From SHLQ01 sp964562985 (GTDB lineage Bacteria; Actinomycetota; Acidimicrobiia; Acidimicrobiales; SHLQ01), in the NCBI GenBank assembly GCA_964562985.1, contig CAZLWE010000053.1, positions 1 through 23,820 of the forward strand: 23,820 nt of DNA, written 5' to 3'. Below are positions 1 through 7,079 of the stretch, in pieces. Both the position numbers and the translations under genes were made by a program. Numbering within the stretch: the first letter of the stretch is position 1; every line of letters begins with the position of its first letter. The notes beneath the pieces are model-generated. The model was given only the letters and a program-made list of their open reading frames with translations, made no database searches and was not told the DNA's origin.

Positions 1-4
1 ACCA

Positions 5-32
5 AAGACGCACGGCCGAAGCCGTGCGTCTT
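5..32 (-). terminator. Hairpin terminator downstream of the WxG gene
   Basis: A perfect 12-bp inverted repeat (5-16 with 21-32) encloses a 4-nt loop. Read on the minus strand the loop is TTCG closed by C-G, the classic extra-stable UUCG tetraloop. It lies about 60 nt after the stop codon of the minus-strand WxG gene. Only a short T run follows, so termination is inferred from position and stem strength. Confidence 0.7.
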
Positions 33-94
33 GCCTGCGGTCAAGCCGCTGGTGGGGTGAGCTATTCGGTCGCCGTCCCGCCGATGTAATTGAC

Positions 95-589
95 CTAAGC
101 CATGATGGTCTGATCTGCCGCCTCGAGGTTCTCCTTGGTGCGGATAGATGCCTTCGCAAGTTCGCCGTACTGCGTTTGTACGTCGGCCATCACGGCCTTG
201 AACTGACCCTCGACGTGGGCGACTAGATCCTGCGCCCGAGTCGTAAAGGCCGTCTGCTCATTTCCAAGATTCGTCGTTGCGACGCCGAGCACCTGGTTGA
301 CCTGGCCCTGCAGAGCCTCTTTGATGGCGACGGCGTTCTCACGAGACGCACCTCGCCAATCAGATCCGGCCAGCTGGTTGTGGCTCTGCTGAATGTCTTC
401 TGTCAATGCGTTTGCGACGCCTTCGAATGCGGTGACCAAGTTGGTCATTGCCGTATCGATGGCCTCCTGCAGTGCCACTGCCGCCTTTGCGGTATCGCTA
501 CCGGTTTGCTCGGCTGCGGTGCCTGAAACGACCAGACGGTCTGCGCTTGCCTGAATGTCGGCAAGGTTACCTCCAATAAATGCTGCCAT
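95..589 (-). CDS. WXG100-superfamily-like secreted protein (ESX/type VII substrate candidate), 164 aa
   Basis: This small, almost entirely alpha-helical, Ala/Gln-rich protein has no signal peptide and no membrane segment. A W-R-G motif sits at residues 78-80 between two long helical halves, the helix-turn-helix layout of WXG100 (EsxA/EsxB) proteins. At 164 aa it is clearly longer than the usual ~100 aa, and no YxxxD/E export signal is seen near the C-terminus. I chose the ATG at 587-589 because an AGAAGGGG ribosome-binding site lies about 8 nt upstream; an in-frame GTG at 596-598 would leave no room for it. The gene follows an FtsK/EssC-type ATPase on the same strand, which supports a role as substrate or partner of that secretion motor. 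Family assignment rests on motif and context; the exact role is inference. Confidence 0.7.
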   Translation of the reverse strand: MAAFIGGNLADIQASADRLVVSGTAAEQTGSDTAKAAVALQEAIDTAMTNLVTAFEGVANALTEDIQQSHNQLAGSDWRGASRENAVAIKEALQGQVNQVLGVATTNLGNEQTAFTTRAQDLVAHVEGQFKAVMADVQTQYGELAKASIRTKENLEAADQTIMA

Positions 590-614
590 TTTTCTCACCC
601 CTTCTGCGCCCTTT

Positions 615-626
615 CGAAGCGCTTCG
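615..626. repeat. 12-bp perfect palindrome in the WxG leader
   Basis: CGAAGCGCTTCG is its own reverse complement and lies within the predicted 5' leader of the WxG gene, between the predicted start of transcription and the ribosome-binding site. It could be a protein-binding site. With no loop it is a poor hairpin. Confidence 0.4.
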
Positions 627-644
627 TGTTATTTCGGTATTCTT

Positions 645-673
645 AGTAGACATCAATACGCATTGAATGTCAA
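645..673 (-). promoter_or_regulatory. Sigma70-like promoter of the WxG gene
   Basis: Reading the minus strand, a perfect TTGACA -35 (668-673) is separated by exactly 17 nt from a TCTACT -10 (645-650, four of six consensus bases). Transcription would start near 638, giving a leader of about 50 nt before the ATG at 589. The gene therefore probably has its own promoter in addition to any read-through from the ATPase gene. Confidence 0.65.
653..666. promoter_or_regulatory. Possible operator inside the promoter spacer
   Basis: TCAAT (653-657) and ATTGA (662-666) form a 5-bp inverted repeat with a 4-nt centre, lying wholly between the -35 and -10 hexamers. A dimeric repressor bound here would block the polymerase. 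That function is inference; only the dyad is seen. Confidence 0.3.
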
Positions 674-801
674 GTCGAAGCATCGAAATATATCGAAAAG
701 TACTCAACCGAGGTTCCCGCTATTGAACACGACATTCGGAGCACACGTTCGATCTCCGTGGGCGCGCCAACCGAAATCGCTGTTTGGGGTCGCTACCGGA
801 G

Positions 802-3800
802 CTAGGAAGATTCGACGAGCGCGAGTTGCACCACGGAGGCCTCGCCGGACTGGACGAGGTAGCCGCGCCCAGCAATGGGCTCAAGCCGTTCGGCTCGCGG
901 CAGTCGCACGCCGAGAATCTCCGAGTCCGCCGAGTTATCAGGTTGCAAGAGCACCCCTACCCCACTGGCCCGAACAAAGCGGCTCCAGTGGCCATAACCC
1001 GTGCGGGCGGCCGACGACCGAACTGCGGCAACGATGGTCACGTTCGATGGCGCCGAGCGCGCCAACGCCATTAGTGGACCAGAGTCAGCATCGATTCGGT
1101 CGGCGTCGTCGACGACCAGGGCCCAACGACGTGTGTCGCCCTCGATCAGTTGCAACACCGTCTGAACCTCGTCGTAGGCACCACCGGCGTCGAAGACATC
1201 AGAGTCGAAGAGATTGGAGTCTGGTGTGGCAATGCCGACCAAGGCGATGTTGGGGTCCGCTCGCCGGAGTTGTTCAGCAATGAGTCGAAGCCCCGACGTT
1301 CGGCCGCTGCCGGGTGGACCGGAGATCGTGATGTGTTCACCCGAGCGTGCCACCAACTCCGCGATGTCTCGGCTCTCATTGTCGATACCGACTGGAATCG
1401 ACAGGCTCGCCCCGACCGACGCCGCTGACAGCTGCGCCATCGCGACAAGTTCTGGAAGCGGATCGATCGAAGGTGGAGGTTCGGGGCATCGGATCGAACC
1501 GGGATCAGCCAACTGGCTCCAGTCGATCATGTGCGCGAGGCGGTGGCCCTCGCCGACCACAGCGCGACCGGGAACGAACGTGGGAACATTCTTTGGCCGA
1601 ATCCCGAACACCGAGTAGTCATTCACGTCGTTCTGTTCCAGCACAAAGGTGGAGCGGAACGCTCCTCGTAGCGCTCGGGGCAGATCTTTGGGTCCTGTCG
1701 CACCGACGACCAACACGATGCCAACGGCAGGACCGTCACGCACGATCTTCGCAAAGCGCTCGCCGTTGACGGACCCGGAAACCAAGTCGGTCTTCTCCGC
1801 GAACCCCGCGATGCCGTCGATCACCACCGCTAGCAGGGGCAGCTCGTGAACCGAGGCCCCCATTTGGGAGCGTTCGATCAGCGTACGTTCGAGCATGACC
1901 ATGAGCCGGTCGTGCCGGGCGTGGTCATCGGCATCGACAATCGGTGCGATATGTGGGTACTCGTCGAGACCGACCTGGCCTCTCGCACCGTGGTCCGCGA
2001 CGTACACCCACACCGGCCGGCCGAGCGCGGAAGAGCCGAGCGCAATGGCTGCTCCCTTCAGCGCCGTGGTCACACCGCTCCCCAGGGAACCGATGACACC
2101 GACGTGGCCCGACGTTGGGTCCCATCCAATGCGTACCCGACGTTGATGATCGGGGTCATCGCCGATTGCGAGCGTGACAGGTTCTCCGCCGAGCGCCTCG
2201 AGGTCCCACACCTCCGCGGGATCGCCGATCACGTTTGGCAACGGATCGACCCACGGCCGCCTCGGAACCTCATAGGACTCCCCGGCCTGCACGCAGGCGT
2301 CGACATAGGCCGACAGATTGGTCTTGCTCGTGACATCGCTGCCACTTGACTCTTGGCGACCTCCTCGGCGCGACGTCACCCGTAGGCGCGGCCCACTGCG
2401 CGTCGGCACCGGGCCGGACGCGTAGCCGGTCTGCACCGGTGTGAGGTCTCCCTCGCCGCGTCGGACATAGGCCCGACCCGGCAGCGTTCGTGGAAGCTCC
2501 GCGGCCTTGCCGACGTCGATGACATCTTTGGAGTCCGTTGCGTCCTGTACCCGCAAGGCGATGCGAAGGTTCGTGTTCGCTTTGATGTTTGCATCCACGG
2601 CCCCGGAGGGGCGCTGTGTAGCCAAGATGAGGTGCACGCCGAGGCTGCGGCCCCGCTGCGCGATCCCAACCAGGGCCGAAACGAAGTCCGGCAATTCGGC
2701 TCGAAGCGTAGCGAACTCGTCGATCACGACCATCAACCTGGGCAAGGGACCGGACGGCGATCCCATATCGCGGTACTCGAAGATGTCCTTCGCCTCGGCC
2801 TCGCGCAGGACGAGCTCTCGATGATGCAACTCCGCATCGAGCGAACGCAGAGCGCGCTGCGACAGGTGCTCATCCAAATCGGTGACGATGCCAACCACGT
2901 GGGGAAGCGACGTACATACGTCGAAGGCGGAGCCGCCCTTGTAGTCGATGAGCACGAAGACCAGGTCGTCTGGCGAGTGCTCGCTGGCGAGCCCGATCAC
3001 CATGGTTCGCAACAGTTCGGATTTGCCGGCGCCTGTGGTTCCGGCGACCAATCCGTGAGGGCCATCAACGGTCATGTCGATGACGAGCGGCCCCTCCGGC
3101 CCGATCCCGAGAGGGCCGGCGAGCGAATTGTCCGTCGAGGATGCCCGCCATCGCTCAAGGACGTCTTCTGCGTTCGGGGCACAGAGAATGTCGCGAATCG
3201 AGACTCCGTCCGGAAGCCCGCCTCCGATCAACTCCAGCTCGGGGTCTTCGAAGCGGGCCATGCGGCGGGCAATGTCGGTGGCTGTAGCGACCGAGACAGA
3301 ATCCACGATGCCCGTGCCATCTGCGCTGCGGGCGTCGACCCGTCCGAGGGAGCACTCGCCATCTGCCGCTGCGACTTCGAGCACCTGCGCCGTCGAGGCG
3401 GGCAGCTGGTCGATTCGGTCGCCAAGTACCACGCCGTGGATACCGGCAGCGGAGTTCTCGAGGATCTGTCGGAGGGCGCTCGCTCGCTCGTGCACGAGGC
3501 TGATGTCGTCCACGAGTAGCAACCAACGCGGCAGCAAGACTCCCTGCGTGTGCGACGAGGAATCGGGAAGTTGCTCCAGCAGCGTTTCAGCGAGCCGCCT
3601 AGCGCTATCTCCATGGAGGACCAGCGGTGGCCCGCCCTCGTCGGATCCGGCATGCGGTAGCCATTCGAGCCACGACCATTCACCGACTCTGTCCTCGGTG
3701 GTGATCGCGGCAATCCGAACATCTGCTGGCCCGTGATTGATCGCTACTTGCAGTGCGAGTGCGCGGGTCAACGCTCGTGCACTGGCCGCATCACCATGAA

Positions 3801-4974
3801 TACCGAGTACGCCCTGGCGCAGGTCGGTAACGAGTTCAATGTCGTTGACCGTCGAGTGCTGTTGGAGCACGTCGCGCACATCATCGGCGACCCCATCGAG
3901 CTTCGGACTCTTTTCGGCGAGCGGTGGAGTCCACGGGATGTCGCCACGCCCGATGCGCACGATCAACGCATCGTCCCCTGAGGCTCGTCGTTCCCAAAGT
4001 CGATTTGACGGAACCTCTACACGTCGGCGCAGCTCGACGACATCGGGTCCGAGGTGTCGTCGGCGAAGCCGTTCCTGCTCGATTCCGGTGATGAGATCCT
4101 CGTCGAGCTCCTCGAGCGCACTGGCATGGGTCGTGGCGTCTTCCTTACGCTCGCCGGTGACCTTGCGCCGAGCAGATACGTAGTTGCCGATGACCATGAT
4201 GGGCGAGAGAAGCGCGAAGAGCGCGAAGCGAAGGTCCATCAGTACCGCCACCATGACGCCAGCAAAGATGACCGGAGCGATGAGTGAGGGGACGGACAAC
4301 TTTGGATTCGCACGGTCCTTCACCGGGTCTGGCAGGGTCAGCGGCGCGGGCCCGCTTGGAATGGCGAATCGGGGTGGACGATTGAGCAAGATCCGTCCGT
4401 TGTCGTTGGCATGCTCAGCGGTTGACCCAAGTGGCCGATCCGAGACATCGAAGCTGCGGATTCGCAGCTCGGAAGATCCCAGTCGAACGGAACGGTCCTC
4501 GTTAATCGGGGTCGGCCCAGTGACCTGAGCGCCATCAACCCAGGTGCCGTTGCGTGAACGAAGGTCAACGATCTCCGTTCCCTCGCCGAGGACCCGAATC
4601 TCTGCGTGCATTCCAGAGACGCTGTCGTTATCGACCGATAGTTCGCTCTCGGAGTTCCTCCCGACCCGCACAACTCCAGCACTAGGCAACCGGTGCACGA
4701 CCCCGGCGTCAGGTCCGGCGGTGACGCCAACCCACCACCGTTGCGCCTCATCACCGAATTCGTTGAATGCGTCGGGCGAATGGACGGTGGAGCCATCGAC
4801 GAATTGTGCATCCACCACGCGCACATGCGCCTCGACATAGCGGCCGTCGACGGTCAATCCACGCTCGGCGTCGAGACCTAGGGCCTCACAGAGTTCACCG
4901 ATGGTTGCCGAGTCATCCTCGACTGCGAGCGCGACAGAACGACCTTGGTCGCCCTTCTCGACGTAAAGGCGCAT
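802..4974 (-). CDS. FHA-domain FtsK/SpoIIIE ATPase of a type VII-like secretion system (EccC/EssC-like), 1390 aa
   Basis: This is the membrane-bound motor that would drive export of WXG100-type proteins. Residues 1-65 look like a small beta-grasp/FHA-like module. An FHA domain follows (about 85-175) with RVGR at 103-106, S-x-x-H at 120-123 and NGTW at 142-145. Two membrane segments lie at about 227-266, followed by a charged coiled region and three FtsK-type modules. The first has an intact Walker A (GTTGAGKS, 645-652) and Walker B (MVVIDEF, 748-754). The second (GSLGSGVTT, 962-970) and third (GPPGSGRTS, 1219-1227) P-loops lack the catalytic lysine, so only the first should hydrolyse ATP. FHA plus membrane pair plus three ATPase modules in one chain resembles Firmicute EssC more than classic mycobacterial EccC, which lacks FHA. 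The ATG is preceded by GGGAGGGCG. No eccB, eccD, eccE or mycosin gene lies beside it. Confidence 0.9.
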   Translation of the reverse strand: MRLYVEKGDQGRSVALAVEDDSATIGELCEALGLDAERGLTVDGRYVEAHVRVVDAQFVDGSTVHSPDAFNEFGDEAQRWWVGVTAGPDAGVVHRLPSAGVVRVGRNSESELSVDNDSVSGMHAEIRVLGEGTEIVDLRSRNGTWVDGAQVTGPTPINEDRSVRLGSSELRIRSFDVSDRPLGSTAEHANDNGRILLNRPPRFAIPSGPAPLTLPDPVKDRANPKLSVPSLIAPVIFAGVMVAVLMDLRFALFALLSPIMVIGNYVSARRKVTGERKEDATTHASALEELDEDLITGIEQERLRRRHLGPDVVELRRRVEVPSNRLWERRASGDDALIVRIGRGDIPWTPPLAEKSPKLDGVADDVRDVLQQHSTVNDIELVTDLRQGVLGIHGDAASARALTRALALQVAINHGPADVRIAAITTEDRVGEWSWLEWLPHAGSDEGGPPLVLHGDSARRLAETLLEQLPDSSSHTQGVLLPRWLLLVDDISLVHERASALRQILENSAAGIHGVVLGDRIDQLPASTAQVLEVAAADGECSLGRVDARSADGTGIVDSVSVATATDIARRMARFEDPELELIGGGLPDGVSIRDILCAPNAEDVLERWRASSTDNSLAGPLGIGPEGPLVIDMTVDGPHGLVAGTTGAGKSELLRTMVIGLASEHSPDDLVFVLIDYKGGSAFDVCTSLPHVVGIVTDLDEHLSQRALRSLDAELHHRELVLREAEAKDIFEYRDMGSPSGPLPRLMVVIDEFATLRAELPDFVSALVGIAQRGRSLGVHLILATQRPSGAVDANIKANTNLRIALRVQDATDSKDVIDVGKAAELPRTLPGRAYVRRGEGDLTPVQTGYASGPVPTRSGPRLRVTSRRGGRQESSGSDVTSKTNLSAYVDACVQAGESYEVPRRPWVDPLPNVIGDPAEVWDLEALGGEPVTLAIGDDPDHQRRVRIGWDPTSGHVGVIGSLGSGVTTALKGAAIALGSSALGRPVWVYVADHGARGQVGLDEYPHIAPIVDADDHARHDRLMVMLERTLIERSQMGASVHELPLLAVVIDGIAGFAEKTDLVSGSVNGERFAKIVRDGPAVGIVLVVGATGPKDLPRALRGAFRSTFVLEQNDVNDYSVFGIRPKNVPTFVPGRAVVGEGHRLAHMIDWSQLADPGSIRCPEPPPSIDPLPELVAMAQLSAASVGASLSIPVGIDNESRDIAELVARSGEHITISGPPGSGRTSGLRLIAEQLRRADPNIALVGIATPDSNLFDSDVFDAGGAYDEVQTVLQLIEGDTRRWALVVDDADRIDADSGPLMALARSAPSNVTIVAAVRSSAARTGYGHWSRFVRASGVGVLLQPDNSADSEILGVRLPRAERLEPIAGRGYLVQSGEASVVQLALVESS

Positions 4975-4998
4975 CGCCCTCCCGTTCGTCTCGCTTTC

Positions 4999-5014
4999 GC
5001 GGCCAATTAGCCGC
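4999..5014. repeat. Short hairpin upstream of the FtsK/EssC gene
   Basis: GCGGC (4999-5003) and GCCGC (5010-5014) form a 5-bp stem with an A/T loop in the 99-nt gap between the methyltransferase stop and the ATPase start. It could be leader structure. No clear promoter was found in this gap, so the ATPase may be co-transcribed with the upstream methyltransferase. Confidence 0.25.
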
Positions 5015-5073
5015 CTTGCCCCGAGAGTACGTTGCAGCGGGCGCCTCGTTATGGGCCGGACGCCCTAGCCGGG

Positions 5074-6285
5074 CTAGCGGCGAAATGTGCTGACGACCTC
5101 AATATGGCTCGTATCAGCGAAGGCATCGATGAGGTCGACGGACTCCAGGGTGTACCCGGCTTTGGCCAGCAATCCGGCGTCTCGCCCAAGTGAACCGGTG
5201 TCGCAACTAACCAAAACGAAGGTACCGGCGTCACAGCGATTGAGCACGTCTACTCCAGCCGACCCCAATCCCGAACGAGCAGGATCGGCAATGACAACGT
5301 CGGCACGTTCTGGCTCCCAGTGCTCGATGTCGGCTTCGACGATCTCTACGGGCAGCCCGGCCAAGTTGACCAGGGCGTCGGCTGTGGCCGAACCCGCTCG
5401 CTCGACGGTGGTGATCTCGCCAGCCCGTGCTCCAACAGCACCGGCGAACAGGCCGACACCGGAGTAGGCATCGACGAGCGTCTTTGCACTGAGGTCGCCA
5501 ACTCGCTCGCTGACCGTCTCGGCCAACAGGCTCGCAATTGCCGGGCCTGGTTGGAAGAACGACTGCGCGGAGATTTGCCAGTCACGACCGGCTGCATGCT
5601 CGGTGAAGGTCACAATTTGCCCGGCTTCGAGTGCCGCTTTGCTCACCACGACAACATCGGTTGGGGCCTCGACCTCGGCCGTATCGCCATCGACGATGAC
5701 CAGGCGCTCACCGGTACTTGCGCTGACGCGCATGACCGCTTCGCCTCCGGCTTCAGTGCCAAAACGAAGTGTGGCCAGCAACTCTTCGATGGCCTCGTGT
5801 GCGACTCGGCATTCGTCCGCAGCGACCACATCGTGGGACCCGGCACGCCGGTAACCGGCCCGACCCTCGTGGATGGCGGCGCGTACCGTCGTGCGGTATC
5901 GGTATGGCTCGGCCACGGTGCGGACCTCGGCAACCAGCGCTCCTTCTACGACCTCTGGGTCGATGCGCCCGATACGAGTCAGCGCATCACGCACCACGCC
6001 GACCTTGATGTCGTGCTGCGTTTCGATGTTTGTGTGCGCGAGATCGCATCCACCGCAGCCGTTTTTGCGGGTCGAGCAAACAGGGGTGATCCGCGATGGC
6101 GACGGGTCGAGAATCTCGACGGCGCGGGCACGAATGTGGCGTTTATGTTCGGTCACCACCTCAGCTGCCACCCGTTCGCCGGGAAGCGCTCCGTTGACGA
6201 ACATCACTCGCCCGTCGGGGTGATACCCAACTCCGGCCGCTCCGTCGGCGGCTCGCACTATGTCGACTTCGATCGGATCATCCAC
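5074..6285 (-). CDS. TrmA/RlmD-family SAM-dependent RNA m5U methyltransferase with Fe-S cysteines, 403 aa
   Basis: The enzyme would methylate C5 of a uridine in rRNA or tRNA using S-adenosylmethionine. An N-terminal TRAM-like RNA-binding domain (about 1-60) is followed by a cysteine set C70-x6-C77-x2-C80 plus C159, the layout of the [4Fe-4S] ligands in RlmD. Motif FFQPG (243-247) corresponds to the family FFQ motif. The SAM loop is DAYSGVG (272-278), DPARSG lies at 334-339, and the catalytic cysteine is C361 in VSCD. A terminal HIEVVS motif (394-399) matches the family HVE(T/V)V end. The start is a GTG at 6283-6285 with no Shine-Dalgarno but a TAGCCT element 6 nt upstream, suggesting a leaderless mRNA. 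Which RNA position is modified cannot be read from sequence, so no symbol is given. Confidence 0.88.
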   Translation of the reverse strand: MDDPIEVDIVRAADGAAGVGYHPDGRVMFVNGALPGERVAAEVVTEHKRHIRARAVEILDPSPSRITPVCSTRKNGCGGCDLAHTNIETQHDIKVGVVRDALTRIGRIDPEVVEGALVAEVRTVAEPYRYRTTVRAAIHEGRAGYRRAGSHDVVAADECRVAHEAIEELLATLRFGTEAGGEAVMRVSASTGERLVIVDGDTAEVEAPTDVVVVSKAALEAGQIVTFTEHAAGRDWQISAQSFFQPGPAIASLLAETVSERVGDLSAKTLVDAYSGVGLFAGAVGARAGEITTVERAGSATADALVNLAGLPVEIVEADIEHWEPERADVVIADPARSGLGSAGVDVLNRCDAGTFVLVSCDTGSLGRDAGLLAKAGYTLESVDLIDAFADTSHIEVVSTFRR

Positions 6286-6291
6286 GTCGTA

Positions 6292-6297
6292 AGGCTA
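6292..6297 (-). promoter_or_regulatory. -10 element of a likely leaderless methyltransferase transcript
   Basis: On the minus strand TAGCCT fits the actinobacterial TANNNT -10 and is followed by exactly 6 nt and then the GTG start at 6285. With no ribosome-binding site visible, transcription probably begins at the start codon. No clear -35 was identified. Confidence 0.45.
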
Positions 6298-6318
6298 GGG
6301 GTGTCGACTCTGCGGGCC

Positions 6319-6324
6319 TATCGT
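6319..6324 (+). promoter_or_regulatory. -10 element of rpe (likely leaderless or near-leaderless)
   Basis: TATCGT fits TANNNT and lies 8 nt before the rpe ATG at 6333. The AGGAG at 6327-6331 is only one base from the ATG, too close for a normal Shine-Dalgarno. A transcript starting at or next to the ATG explains both observations. Confidence 0.45.
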
Positions 6325-6332
6325 CTAGGAGT

Positions 6333-6998
6333 ATGGCTCCCAAGATCGAGATCGTCCCCTCCGTACTTCCTGCCGACTTCGCCAATCTCGGTGAGGAATG
6401 CCGACGCCTTGGCGAGGCCGGAGCCGATCGCATCCAGTGGGACGTGATGGACGGCAACTTCGTGCCGAACCTGACCTTCGGCCCGGACGTGATCAAGGCG
6501 TGCCGGAAGCACACCGACGTGATGTTCGAAGCCCACCTCATGGTGACGAATCCCGATCTCCTCGCCGCCGAGTACATCGAGGCCGGGTGCGAGATGTTGA
6601 TCGTTCACGCCGAAACGTCGACCCACCTTCATCGAACGCTCGCCAACGTTCGCTCCCTCGGCGCAAAGCCGGCTGTGGCTCTCAACCCGGCAACCCCAGC
6701 CGAAGCGATCGCACATGTGCTCGACCTGGTCGACATGGTGCTCGTGATGACCGTGAACCCGGGCTTTGGCGGCCAGGCCTACATCCAAACGATGGAGCCA
6801 AAGATCGCCCAGATTCGCGCCATGCTCGACGATCGTGGCCTGACTGATGTCGACATCGAGGTCGATGGCGGCATTAGCGCCGACACCATCGGCGGCGCCG
6901 CAGCCGCTGGCGCAAACGTCTTCATTAGTGGTTCAGCACTCTTCCGCTACCCCACCCTCGCCGAAGGCATAGAAGACCTCCGCTCGAAGGCGTCCTAG
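6333..6998 (+). CDS. rpe: Ribulose-phosphate 3-epimerase, 221 aa
   Basis: Rpe interconverts D-ribulose 5-phosphate and D-xylulose 5-phosphate in the pentose phosphate pathway, in the cytosol. The protein is a full-length TIM barrel of the family's usual size. The DVMDG-x-FVPNLTFGP block lies at 37-51, the metal-site His at H68 (EAHLM), the NPGFGGQ phosphate-loop motif at 142-148, and the second Asp at D178 (VDGG). The position normally held by the first metal-ligand histidine (family I-H-x-D-V-M-D) is Gln35 (IQWDVMD), a substitution I believe occurs in some homologues. It is divergent from the methyltransferase gene with 47 nt between starts, and convergent with the next gene. Confidence 0.95.
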   Translation: MAPKIEIVPSVLPADFANLGEECRRLGEAGADRIQWDVMDGNFVPNLTFGPDVIKACRKHTDVMFEAHLMVTNPDLLAAEYIEAGCEMLIVHAETSTHLHRTLANVRSLGAKPAVALNPATPAEAIAHVLDLVDMVLVMTVNPGFGGQAYIQTMEPKIAQIRAMLDDRGLTDVDIEVDGGISADTIGGAAAAGANVFISGSALFRYPTLAEGIEDLRSKAS

Positions 6999-7009
6999 GA
7001 CAACATCTT

Positions 7010-7023
7010 GGGGGCCAGACCCC
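7010..7023. terminator. Small hairpin between convergent rpe and membrane-protein gene
   Basis: GGGG (7011-7014) and CCCC (7020-7023) flank a 5-nt loop in the 81-nt gap between two convergent genes. A bidirectional terminator is plausible by position, but the stem is only 4 bp and no T tract is present. Confidence 0.25.
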
Positions 7024-7079
7024 TACGAGGCTCACCGACTGGGAACCCTGCGACGAGACGATGGTAGGGACGTGTCCGT

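Noticed and set aside
555..1283. 242-aa plus-strand open frame
   Set aside because: Arg/Pro-rich, antisense to the 3' end of the FtsK-like gene and the WxG promoter; typical GC-rich shadow frame.
5320..6447. 375-aa plus-strand open frame
   Set aside because: It is antisense to the RNA methyltransferase and runs into rpe in another frame; no recognisable domain.
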